From contig BFEA01000101.1 of the NCBI GenBank assembly GCA_003427395.1, positions 1,171,363 through 1,235,362 on the forward strand: a stretch of DNA of 64,000 nt, given 5' to 3'. This stretch comes from Chara braunii. Lineage: Eukaryota; Streptophyta; Charophyceae; Charales; Characeae. The notes below the pieces were generated by a model. The model was given only the letters and a program-made list of their open reading frames with translations, had not been told where the DNA came from and made no database searches. A program made the position numbers and the translations under genes. Below are positions 51,213-60,924 of this stretch, one piece after another. Within the stretch, counting starts at the first letter, position 1. The number at the start of each line of letters is the position of its first letter.

Positions 51213-52571
51213 GCCGATCTCACTCCTAACTCTTCCATACAAAATTTTGGCCAAGGCCCTTTCCAACCGAATCATCAAGATCACAAACAAATGCTTCCAC
51301 ATTGATCAAACAGGTTTCATCCCATGACAATATATTCTAGATAATGTACTGACACTGAATGAGGCAGTAAGAAAGATTAGAAAAAGGAAAATAAATACCG
51401 CCATACTCTTCTTTGATTTTGAAAAGACGTATGATCAGGTAAACTGGGATTTCATGGAAGCAAGTATGGAAAAGATGGGAGTAGGACCGAATTTTAGAAA
51501 ACGGGTTCGTATATTGTACAAGGATGCAGTAGGTTGTGTCCAAGTTAATGGACTGTTGTCAGAATGTTACCCATCGATCTTCCTATTCGTAATGGAAGCT
51601 ATTGCATCCTTCCTGCGCAAGGATCCATCAATCCAAAGACTATCCAGTACCAATATAGGCTCGGCCCATCAAATGGACTTTCCCATAGCCATCATGTTTG
51701 CGGATGACCTAACTGTCCTTATTAGAGCATCGGACTCTTCATTTAGGACACTAGCCAAAGCAATGGAAGCATTCAGACTGGCCTCAAAAATGAAGATCAA
51801 TTGGGGGAAAACGATAGGTTGGTGGCTATCAGACGAAGAGGCTCTTTCACTACAAGGAGAAGAAGCAGCCATGGCATGGCAAGTGTCAAACACCCCCACC
51901 CACCTTGGCATACTTATGACAAGAGAAGGCCTAGCACCCCAAATGGGCGAGAACATATTGGCAAACCAAATCAATAAAATAGGAAGGTGGGGCGATGTCT
52001 TTACTTCCCTCATTGGTCGAGCACTGACTCTCAACACGTCGGTCTTTTCAATGATGTGGTACATAGCCTCCATTTGGACAGTTTCGGATAGCTCTATCAA
52101 GGAGTTGAACCGAAAGGCCAGGCTTTACTTATGGTCAGGGGACCCCAATAAGGAGAATGGCATATCTAAGATCGCATGGCACTATGTGACGAGGAGCCCA
52201 CAAAGAGGAGGTCTAGGGATTATAGACCCTGGAACAGAAACCAAAGCCCTGCAAATCAAGTGGATCATCAAACCATTGATGAACCCAAATAGTGCATGGA
52301 ACAAATTAGCCCTAGACAGCATCAGATCTGTGGCCCCGGGGCCTTCACCAAACGACATGTCAGGGCTGTTTTGGGTAATGAACAAATATTGGGCCATAAC
52401 CACAGGGCGAAGGAATCGAACGAGGGACACCAGTCTGGAGGGCTATAGGCCGTTTACTCCATACTAGTCGGCGCTGCTTCAAATCTGGAGAAAAATAATT
52501 CCTAGTAAGACCAATAGACCTAGATCCAAGGATGAAGTATTAAGGCAACCGCTCTTCGGAAACCAATGGGG
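51213..52571 (+). pseudogene. LINE B reverse transcriptase core and post-RT region
   Basis: FFDFEKTYDQVNWDF is RT motif A and IMFADDLTVLI is the catalytic FADD box, intact here. Between them VNGLLSECY runs straight into PSIFLFVMEA. The RQGDP motif and its surroundings (about 14 residues, compare QRSVRQGDPIAPFLF in LINE C) are missing in frame, so the enzyme could not work. Post-RT strings include NPNKENGISKIAWHYV, QRGGLGIIDPGTE and RQPLFGNQWG. Confidence 0.85.
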
Positions 52572-53440
52572 CCAGTAGGCCGCTATATCTTTCGGAGGAG
52601 CAAGTAGCTCCTCCTCATTTGCGGTGTGCAAGGATTGGCGACATGCTGCTGGAGCACAGCGCTGGACTAGTACAGTGCCTGGTTATGGCGAGCAGTCCAG
52701 CTTGAGGAGGAGGAAGAACGGGGCTAAGGAGGAGAGTGGCGAGGCACTTACCTGGCTATGGTAGACACCATCTTCATCACCTTGTTGGGCGCTGCATATG
52801 GAAGGCCCCAGTTGGGGTAGTGCTGCACCAAGGAAGCCCGAGGCAGAGTCAGGCATGGCAGACCAGTCAGCAGCGGCATAGCTGCTTTGGGTTATCCTTT
52901 GGACATCAACGCAGCACCATAGCTGCTTTGGGTTGTCCTTTGGACGTCAGGGCAAGGCCCTCATTAGTCCGCCATAGCCGATGCATGAGAGAGGAGGCTG
53001 AAGGAGGGAAGCCATAGCTATGGTGGACTTGTTGTTGTTGTTGAGTTGAGTCAGCAGTAAGAGGGAACTTCGGATATTGATTCTGGTTCATCCATTCATT
53101 GTTATTATTATTATTGAGAGAAGAATAAGATTGGTGAAGTGAAGGAGGAGGAGGAAGGTGGAGAGAGAAGGGGGAATTGTCATTGGTCTTGTTGGNNNNN
53201 NNNNNNNNNNNNNNNNNNNNNNNNNNNNNNNNNNNAGAAGGGGGAATTGTCATTGGTCTTGCTGGTGTACATCTTCTTCTTCTTCTTCTTCTTCTTCTTC
53301 TTCTTCTTCTTCTTCTTCTTCTTCTTCTTCCTCTCTCCTTTGGTCTTTATTTCTTTGCAAGTGCTTTCATTTCTTTCGCAATTGGGTGGCATTGTCTTTC
53401 ATTGTGAATTTGCACTTGGGAAATGACCAGGATCGTAACA
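52572..53440 (+). mobile_element. Gypsy-3 5' LTR, truncated
   Basis: Matches the 3' LTR from its position about 580 onward (AGTAGGCCGCTATATCT) to the terminal GATCGTAACA. The first 580 bp are absent and LINE B abuts the break. A 40-N gap at 53196-53235 is flanked by a duplicated 30-bp segment. A (TTC)n run lies at 53272-53330. Confidence 0.88.
53196..53235. other. Assembly gap (40 N) flanked by a repeated 30-mer
   Basis: AGAAGGGGGAATTGTCATTG.. occurs directly before (53166-53195) and after (53236-53265) the gap. In the 3' LTR the same 30 bp occurs once with no gap (59602 onward), so this gap is probably a scaffolding artefact without missing sequence. Confidence 0.9.
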
Positions 53441-53442
53441 AT

Positions 53443-53454
53443 TGGTATCGGAGC
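53443..53454 (+). promoter_or_regulatory. Gypsy-3 primer-binding site
   Basis: TGGTATCGGAGC starts two bases after the LTR end and is complementary to the 3' end of initiator tRNA-Met with one mismatch. Its placement confirms the LTR boundary at 53440. Confidence 0.85.
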
Positions 53455-54934
53455 GGACTTACTTGCTGGCGAGAGGTGTTCGTCACCCTAAACCTAATTC
53501 CGAATTAGGTTAAGGCTAACCTAATGTCGAATTAGGGTTAGGAAGTTAGGGTTAAGAGGGGCAGTGAGGTATGTGGATACTGCCCCCACCTGGTTAGGTC
53601 ATGTAGGGTCGACATCAGACCTGACCAGATTGTTTGAGTGATTGGATGGGGTGGCGAGACACAAAGGAGGCTGATTGGAGTAAGCGAGAGGGAGTAGAGA
53701 GTGAGAGGTACTCGCACCTGGAATCTGCACTTCAAGAAGACATTGAGTGACTTTTGGGCTTCCCCTCAAGAGGGAGACTTGATCGGAGGCTGCCATATCT
53801 GCATCGAATTGCTGCAAGTTGCTACTTTGGTCTTCAGACATTGACGGGGGATCCTGCTTTGCAATAGGGGTGTAGGAAGGCCCTCTTAGTCATGCTAGGA
53901 CACTTCGTGTAGTGGTAGCTAGGGGTCAGGAGGACTTATGAGAGAGGGGGGTGAGTCATTATCCATCTTTGGAGGCTGGGCCTCACAGGTAAGTGTCGAG
54001 TGACCTGGTTAGCCCGTGGGAGGTTGCTTGGTGCTTCATGGCCTGTTGGGGTGTGTTGGGCTCTCTTCCTCTTCTTTGCGGTCTTGGCTGTGTGTGTGAG
54101 CATGTGGATTGCTTTCTCACCTGATGGATGGATGGATGATGTATCTGTTCTAAATGACATATCTTTCTACGGTGCAATGTCTTTTCATTTCAGAATGGCT
54201 GTAGGGGTAAGTTCTTGTTGAAAGTTGTCTTTTCCTTTTCAGTACGGTAGAGGCAATTTGGGACTGACTTGGTACTCCTATCTCGTTGCTCCTGGTCCAC
54301 GACCTACTTGGGACCTTCGGGACTCAGTGGGACCAGGCCCAACGGGACAGGACCTTTCGGGCCCAAATCTGTTGCCGCTTGTGCATCTCTTTGCTGTGCT
54401 GAACTTGGGGGACATACGGCTAGCAAGGGCATTTCTTTCAAGGGGATCTTGACTGGTCTTACTACATGTTATCACATACTGCCCCGCGTCTGATTCGGCG
54501 ACCATCTGCACCCCTCGAAATCTCCATTGCTGCAGTTAGTTTTCTTCGGCTGATTTACTGTGGTACCTGTACCTTGTCAGGTTAGACAAGAGGGGATCTC
54601 CAGCTAAGCTGATCGGGCCCATTCGATAAGTCAGTCCTCTCTTTTGTTTTATTATTATTATTATTTTTCTTCTGGTGCGTGCCATTCTCCAAATCCAAAT
54701 GAATTGTCGCTCCGGCTAGGAGTTCTACCTTCTACTCTGTGTGATTTACTGATTGTTTCTTTCATATGAACTATCTATGTCCGGTATTGAGACACGTGCG
54801 CAGCGGGAAGAGAGAGAAGGGAGAGAGAAGGTGTTCTGTTTGAGAGTGCGAGGAAGGGCAAGAGGAGTGTTCGTCCAAACGTGAGGAGAAAGCGGACCCC
54901 TCTTTAGAGATCTACTAACACCCCTTCCTCCGGC
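53455..54934 (+). other. Gypsy-3 leader region
   Basis: About 1.5 kb without a recognisable gene. It includes a few AATTAGGGTTAGG-like strings at 53490-53555, too few and irregular to be telomeric repeats. Confidence 0.5.
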
Positions 54935-56480
54935 ATGGCGGACATCACATCTGCCCAATGGCAGGCCATGCTGGACACAGCGGACGAGAACGAGAAACCG
55001 TTCTTCCAAAAGCTTTATGACGATGCCGTGCAGAGGGAGAGAGAGGCAGAGGCAGCAGCCAGAGCCACCCGCATTGCTGATCAGGTGGCCCTCCTTCAGG
55101 TCCCGGAAGCTAATGCTGACCGGTTCCAAGAAAGGTTAGCTGCTGCCGTAGCAGCCTTGGTTCGATTGCCGACCTTGGAAGACCTTGAGTCCCGTGTGAC
55201 AGCACTGGAGCAGCGGAACCAAGAGCTGCAGGCTGAGATACTCAACCTTAAACAGTCCCAACTGTCTTCCCCCTCGTCCTCCTTACCCTCGACCTGCTGC
55301 AGCCCCAGTCTCTCAATCTAACACAGTCCTCATGGCAAGAGCAAGAGGAACTGCGACGAGCGCAGGAACCGGTGCCAGCTCCTCAAGCGGCAGCGCCGAC
55401 AGTTCAGCACTAGTCATAGTCCCAAATGCAGGGACAACAGCCCAATACGCCACAGTCCTTACTGGCGTATAGTACAGCGGTCCCGAAGTGGACAAGCGGG
55501 CGGCCACTTTGCCGTCCAAGTACGACGGGAAAGCGGATATCACCTCTTGGATTAGTTCCATGCGCTCATACTTCGAGGTTATGGGGACACCGCAGGAAGG
55601 CCGAAGCATGATCATGGGCACTAATACTGAGCCCGCCGTACGGAATCACATTGAGCTCCAAACTGTTACTGCAGGTTATCAGAGAATTGACCTGACTGAG
55701 TGGCTGGAAGTAACTCCTGTACGCACCCTAGAGGACCTTCTCATCACACGGTACCAAGATAAGCATGCTGCGCTCAAGGCAAGGCTGAAGCTTGAGGCCC
55801 TCAAGGGCCAAACATGGAGGTCCTCCATGCAGGCTTTGGAACAACACTTGACTGGTTTGTTCACCACTCCAGACCTGAGAATGACCGACATGTCTTGCAT
55901 GGATGTAGTCATGGGAGTGGCCCCTAAAGAATACCTCTCCCTGTTAGCACTCAAAGACCATACCACCTGGCGAGAGCTCATGACGGATCTAGTCAACCTA
56001 GAGGCCAAGGACCTCGCCAGGCGTAAGAAGACGCCCCCTGCAGGTGGAAAACCACAATGCAAGCGGCATGGAAGCAGCAACCAGCTTGCCCGGCATGAAC
56101 ATCGGGAGGCTGAAGATCAGTCCTACGCGGATGATTTGTCTCTAGATGACGATCTAGAGCCGGACTCCGATATGGGCTGTTCTACATCAGCCATTGGGTC
56201 TGACGTGAGCGAAGATGAAAAACTTAATGCTTTCAAAAGGACTGCTTCAACTAAGGGGCCTAACCGTGGTTCGGGTAGGGGAACTATTGCACACCTCCCC
56301 AAGAATGCGAAAATCCCTGAGAAACCGGAGGACGCTTCTAGCAAGCCTTGGGAAGCCCTCCGTATCAGTCAGAAAGAATGGGAAAGAAGATCCAGACTGC
56401 GTGTATGCTTGCATTGTCAAAAGTTTGGGCATGCTGTGCAGGACTGTTACCGTCTGCAGGGAAACAGGCAGAGGGCGTAG
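54935..56480 (+). pseudogene. Gypsy-3 gag
   Basis: MADITSAQWQAMLDTADENE opens a helical N-terminal part with a coiled-coil stretch (LEDLESRVTALEQRNQELQA), ending in a frame change near 55320. The track resumes at about 55480 with KRAATLPSKYDGKADITSWI, a capsid-like region (LEDLLITRYQDKHAALKARL), acidic linkers, and a CCHC zinc knuckle CLHCQKFGHAVQDC (56406-56447), ending at 56480. A start at 54935 fits because it follows an untranslated leader and is the first in-frame Met. Apart from the break at 55320-55480 it is well preserved. Confidence 0.85.
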
Positions 56481-57600
56481 AAGAGTCATCAGCACTGTCT
56501 ACAATAAGGGAAGTTGAAGCGTCAGTTGCAGGCCCCTCCAAGGAGTCTGAATCTGATCAACAGCCTGCCCCTGAAGCCCGGAACGACATTGAATCCAAGG
56601 TTGCTACAGTTCATGTGCTATACATTGAGCCTTGGGAGGAGTCTAAGGAAGTTGACTTCCACGCTCACCTGGAACATTGGTTGCAGCTCAAGCAGCAACG
56701 CCGTGTTCAAGGGAGTGCGGAGCTAACCTTCTTTAAATTGCTCATTAACCGCCGATACATCCGTGTGCTGATTGATAGTGGTTCAACCACCAATTTCTTT
56801 TCTCCTAACGGGATTCGTAAGGCGGGTCTGGGAATGAAACAAGTGGAATTGCAGAACCCTTGTCGGACACAGGTGGGCAACCAAACGGTTGTCACCTCCA
56901 CACATGTTGTCAAAGGTGACACGCGGTATGCGTGTCACCTTTGACAAGGACAGCACTGTCACACATGAGCTGAACTTTTATGTCATGGACAAGTGTCCGT
57001 TCGACGCGGTCATTGGCTTGGGCTGGCTAAAGGCTCATTGCCTAAGAACCACGTGGGCGGATAATCAGTTCGTGGTGCGTGATGCCAAGGGGAACAAGCG
57101 TACCGTTCTATTGGACGAGACATGCGAGTCCCCTGTGACTCTTTTAAGTGCAACCAAATTCTGCAAATCAGTGCGCAGGCGCAAGGAAGCTGAGCATGTA
57201 CATGTAGCTCGTGTAAAGCCTCTCCATGTGCCTTCTACTTTTGCTGCATTTTCTACCTCGGTAAGTAATTCTACTTCTATTCCATCTACTTCTACTATGA
57301 ATAATCACTCTACTTCTAATCCAAGTACTTCAAATCCAGTTGTAATTGCTGTAAATTCACGATCTGATTTTCTTTCTCCTGATGAGCATGATCCTCCCCC
57401 GGAAGTCCCAACAAACATTCGCCGTCTATTAGATCGATTCCCTGAAGTTCTGGCCGAACCTCGTGGAGTTCCCGAGCGTCCGGTCAAACACAAAATTGAA
57501 ATAATAGAAGTGAGTGTTCCTCCAAAGGGTTGCATCTACGGTATGGGACAAGGCGAGTTGGAGGAGTTGAGGAGACAGATTGATGTCATGATCGGCATAA
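56481..57600 (+). pseudogene. Gypsy-3 protease and start of RT
   Basis: In the frame ending at 56944, YIRVLIDSGSTTNFFSP is the retropepsin active site (DSG intact). After a frame change at about 56930 come KCPFDAVIGLGWLKAHC (the usual closing motif), a Ser/Thr/Asn-rich linker, and NIRRLLDRFPEVLAEPRGVP with HKIEIIEVSVPPKGCIYGMG and LEELRRQIDVMI. These last are the first motifs of gypsy RT. Coding homology stops at about 57590, before any catalytic RT motif. Confidence 0.83.
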
Positions 57601-57604
57601 TACG

Positions 57605-57775
57605 CCTAGCTATAATGCCAAGTACGCACGCTTGCCCGGCATGCCTGGCTACAATGCCAAGTACACACGCTTGCCTGGCATGCCTGGAGGAGTTGAGGGA
57701 CAAATCGAAATAATAGAAGGTCTGATGCCCGGCATGCCTGGCTACAATGCCAAGTACGCACGCTTGCTCAAAGTT
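57605..57775 (+). repeat. 39-bp repeats at the Gypsy-3 internal deletion junction
   Basis: Units starting CTA(T/C)AATGCCAAGTAC(G/A)CAC and ending GGCATGCCTGG occur at about 57610, 57649 and 57742. Between the second and third lies a partial copy of the upstream coding segment (GGAGGAGTTGAGG plus AAATCGAAATAATAGAAG, compare 57557 and 57497). The repeats sit exactly where RT, RNase H and the integrase core should be. Confidence 0.85.
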
Positions 57776-57789
57776 GTTATTGCAGCCAT

Positions 57790-58310
57790 GAACAAGCGCC
57801 AGCATGCCATGATCAAAACATGCTAACAAGTTGCGCAAAGAAGCAAAATTCAAAGTAGGGGATTATGTTTGGGTCAAAATGTTTGAGTTTTCTGATGAAG
57901 AGGGCGTATCACGAAAGCTTCTTCCATTGTACTATGGCCCTTGGCAGATTCTGAAGGTGATTGGGGATGATTTTGGTCCTTCATATGTGATTGACGTGCC
58001 TCCTCATCTGCCCACGTATCTGGTATTTCATGCGTCCAAACTGTTCCCACATATTGATGATGAGACTTTTTCCTTCAGAGACCCTATGATACCTCGCTCT
58101 ATCGACGGCGGCCATGAGATAGACAAAATCGTTTCTCACGAGGGAAGAGGGAGGAACAGACAGTACAAGGTTCACTTCCTCTACCACCCGTTGATTGAAT
58201 TCTTCTGGATCGACCGAAAAGAGCTGCTAAAGAATGCTCCCTGTGTTGTGAACGCTTATGAACGACAGATCGTTGAGGGACAGACTGCTAAATTAAGTCT
58301 CTCTTTCTGA
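57790..58310 (+). pseudogene. Gypsy-3 integrase C-terminus and chromodomain-like end
   Basis: FKVGDYVWVKMFEFSDEEG, KLLPLYYGPWQILKVIG and SYVIDVPPHLPTYLVFHASKL form the chromoviral integrase GPY/F module. DGGHEIDKIVSHEGRG, QYKVHFLYHPLIEFFWIDRK and NAPCVVNAYERQI give a diverged chromodomain. The frame is open to its stop at 58310. Everything from RT motif 2 to the integrase catalytic core is gone, so this is an internally deleted, non-autonomous element. Confidence 0.85.
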
Positions 58311-58373
58311 TTTACTCCTACGATGTATTTTGTGCCAACTCTGAATGAGTTACTCGCTCGAAGGGACCTCGCT

Positions 58374-58389
58374 CTTGAGAGGGGGGTAG
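58374..58389 (+). promoter_or_regulatory. Gypsy-3 polypurine tract
   Basis: TTGAGAGGGGGGTAG immediately precedes the 3' LTR start TGTAATG. This is the expected second-strand primer. Confidence 0.8.
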
Positions 58390-59828
58390 TGTAATGACCC
58401 GCCAAAAACACAGACTGAGAACACTGCTGATTTCTGGGATTTGCCGCTGGAATGAATGCCTTGCTGAAATTCCCGCATTCTGCTGTGATTTCCATGTCTG
58501 TGTGTGTGTGCGTGCCTGCTGGTTTGCATGCCTGTCTGAGTGCTTGTCGGTTGAGTGTGTGTGTGACCGGCAAGGGTACTTGTTGGTTGCAAGGCCCCGT
58601 AGGGCCGGTACTTACCTGTGGTCGTGACTGTGAAGGGTTGCAGGGGGGAAAACACTCGAGTAGCGGGGGTAGGCCTGCGACACTTAGAGCAGAGGGGAAA
58701 AACACTCAAGTAGCAGGTAGGCCGGTACCACTGAAGTAGTGGTAGAAGTGTCGGGTACTGGAGGCCGAGCAGANGAAGACAAAAAGTTGGCATTTTTAGA
58801 GGCCCAGTAGCGGTAGGTTAGAGGTAGGCCGGTACCAGTCCAAGTAGCCCGGGTCTAGGGCCTGTCCGGAGGTTAGCAGAGCCTGCAATGATGTTTCCCT
58901 CCGAAAGGGAGAAGATACTGGTTGCTGGGAGGCCGCTCGGCCTAGGAAGTCACCGCCCAGGAGGCCGGTAGGCCGCTATATCTCCAGTAAGAGCAAAGAG
59001 CTCTTCCTCATTTGCGGTGTGCAAGGATTGGCGACATGCTGCTGGAGCGCAGCGCTGGTCTGGTGCAGCGCTGCTTGGAGGTGAAGGGCCGCTGGAGCTC
59101 AGCCTGGCTATGGCGAGCAGTCCAGCTTGAGGAGGAGGAAGAAGGGGGCTAAAGAGGAGAGTGGCGAGGCACTTACCTGGCTATGGTAGACACCATCTTC
59201 ATCACCTTGTTGGGCGCTCCATCTGGAAGGCCCCAGTTGGGGTAGTGTTGCACCAAGGAAGCCCGAGGCAGAGTCAGGCATGGTGGACCAGTCAGCAGTG
59301 GCAATTTGCTTTGGGTTGTCCTTTGGACATCAGCGCAGCACCATAGCTGCTTTGGGTTGTCCTTTGGACGTCAGGGCAAGGCCCTCATTAGTCCGCCATA
59401 GCCTATGCATGAGAGAGGAGGCTGGGAGGGAAGCCATAGCTATGGTGGACTTGTTGTTGTTGTTGTTGTTGTTGTTGAGTTGAGTCAGCAGTAAGAGGGA
59501 ACTTCGGATATTGATTCTGGTTCATCCATTCATTGTTATTATTATTATTGAGAGAAGAATAAGATTGGTGAATTGAAGGAGGAGGAGGAAGGTGGAGAGA
59601 GAAGGGGGAATTGTCATTGGTCTTGCTGGTGTACATCTTCTTTTTCTTCTTCTTCTTCTTCTTCTTCTTCTTCTTCTTCTTTTTCTTCTTCTTCTTCTTC
59701 TTCTTCTTCTTCTTCTTTCTCTCTCCTCTGGTCTTTATCTCTTTGCAAGTGCTTTCATTNCTTTCGCAATTGGGTGGCATTGTCTTTCATTGTGAATTTG
59801 CACTTGGGAAATGACCAGGATCGTAACA
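58390..59828 (+). mobile_element. Gypsy-3 3' LTR (complete)
   Basis: 1,439 bp, TG..CA termini (TGTAATGACCCGCC to GATCGTAACA). It contains a (GTT)n run near 59450-59475 and a (TTC)n run at 59637-59720. Ambiguous bases occur at 58774 and 59760. It serves as the reference copy for the fragment at 4182-4935, the solo LTR at 44039-45410 and the truncated 5' LTR at 52572-53440. Confidence 0.92.
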
Positions 59829-60924
59829 GTCTCTAAAAACCAAGAACCCTGACCCTATCATCAAAAACAGATGGCGGAACCTATTGGGGCAGGAAGCAGA
59901 CAAACTCACACAAATCCAATGGAAAAAATTCAAGTTGATCAGGCCACTTAAGATCAGAAGTCTGCAATGGCTAATCGTCTATGCAGCACTACTAGTGAAT
60001 CAATGGCTACACACTAGACGAAAGGTCTCAGATCCTAACAGTTCATAAATATGCACAGTTTGCTTGGAAGGTGAAGTTGAAGATATAGTGCACTGCCTAG
60101 TGCACTGCAGAGAGGCGACAGAATACTGGGCGAGAGCCTCGACACTCTGGGACTCACTCTTCCCAACCCCCTTCCCTAAGCAACCCATCCAACTTCTCCT
60201 CTTGACTAACATCCCTGATCAGCTCAGAAAGGCAGAAAAGATCTGGTTTGGTCTCATCAGGAAGGTGACGCTATGGGTCATATGGAAAGAGAGATGCAGA
60301 AGAACAATTGAAAGACAGTCCAACCCACGGGAGAAGGTTTGGGTGGAAACCAAAACGATCATACAAGCCGAGATCCTGTGCAGATGGCTGAAGACCAAGC
60401 AATCATGGACAAAAGATGAGGAACAACGAAAGGAGGAGAGATTGAGGTTTAACAAGAACTGGCTGATAGACGGCAAGATTGCAGAGATACGTGAAGATCG
60501 TATCTGTTGGAGAGAGTGGCATAACTCAGTGGCAGAAAGAGGCTTCCAACAGCGGACAACTACTGGTGGGCTAATGACTTCTTGAGAACCAACTGAAGAA
60601 TGACAATTCATCGGAGGTTGAGGACTCAGGGATGAAGCGGTATCCAAAAGGAGAAAGGGTATGCGGGGGACAGGAGACAGGATTGGTCACGAGCAGGCTG
60701 GCTAAGCTCATAAGACAACTGGAAAAAGTGAACATGCCCACTCTAGGAGAAATGCTATATGCAAGCAGCAAAATTTAAGGCAGACGCTCCACAAAGACGG
60801 GAAACAGCGGAATAGTGGCAGAATTAAAACACGATCGGGTTACCGGATCAAAAGCGGGGTTCAAAGTACCACTGATGAGGATTTAGGGCTTAAGGGCAAA
60901 AGATGATTTCTATAAGGGAAGTTA
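59829..60924 (+). mobile_element. LINE B, 3' portion with zinc-finger segment
   Basis: Directly after the 3' LTR, the translation resumes LINE sequence. It reads KTKNPDPIIKNRWRNLLGQE, then RSLQWLIVYAALLVNQWLHT, a TAA at about 60046, and ICTVCLEGEVEDIVHCLVHC, the Cys/His zinc-finger motif. It continues with a charged tail to 60585 (VTLWVIWKERCRRTIER). The rest to 60924 is probably its 3' untranslated region. No clear poly-A is seen before LINE C begins. Confidence 0.85.

Larger units (their letters stand above)
50083..52571 (+). mobile_element. LINE B, 5' portion
   Basis: 5'-truncated LINE related to LINEs A and C. It begins inside the endonuclease domain and runs through RT to the post-RT motif RQPLFGNQWG, where homology ends abruptly at the Gypsy-3 5' LTR. 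The C-terminal zinc-finger part resumes at 59829. About 600 bp of LINE sequence, judged from LINE A and C, is missing between the two pieces. Confidence 0.88.

Noticed and set aside
53490-53560. Telomere-like AATTAGGGTTAGG strings
   Set aside because: Only a few irregular matches inside the Gypsy-3 leader; no tandem TTTAGGG or TTAGGG array.
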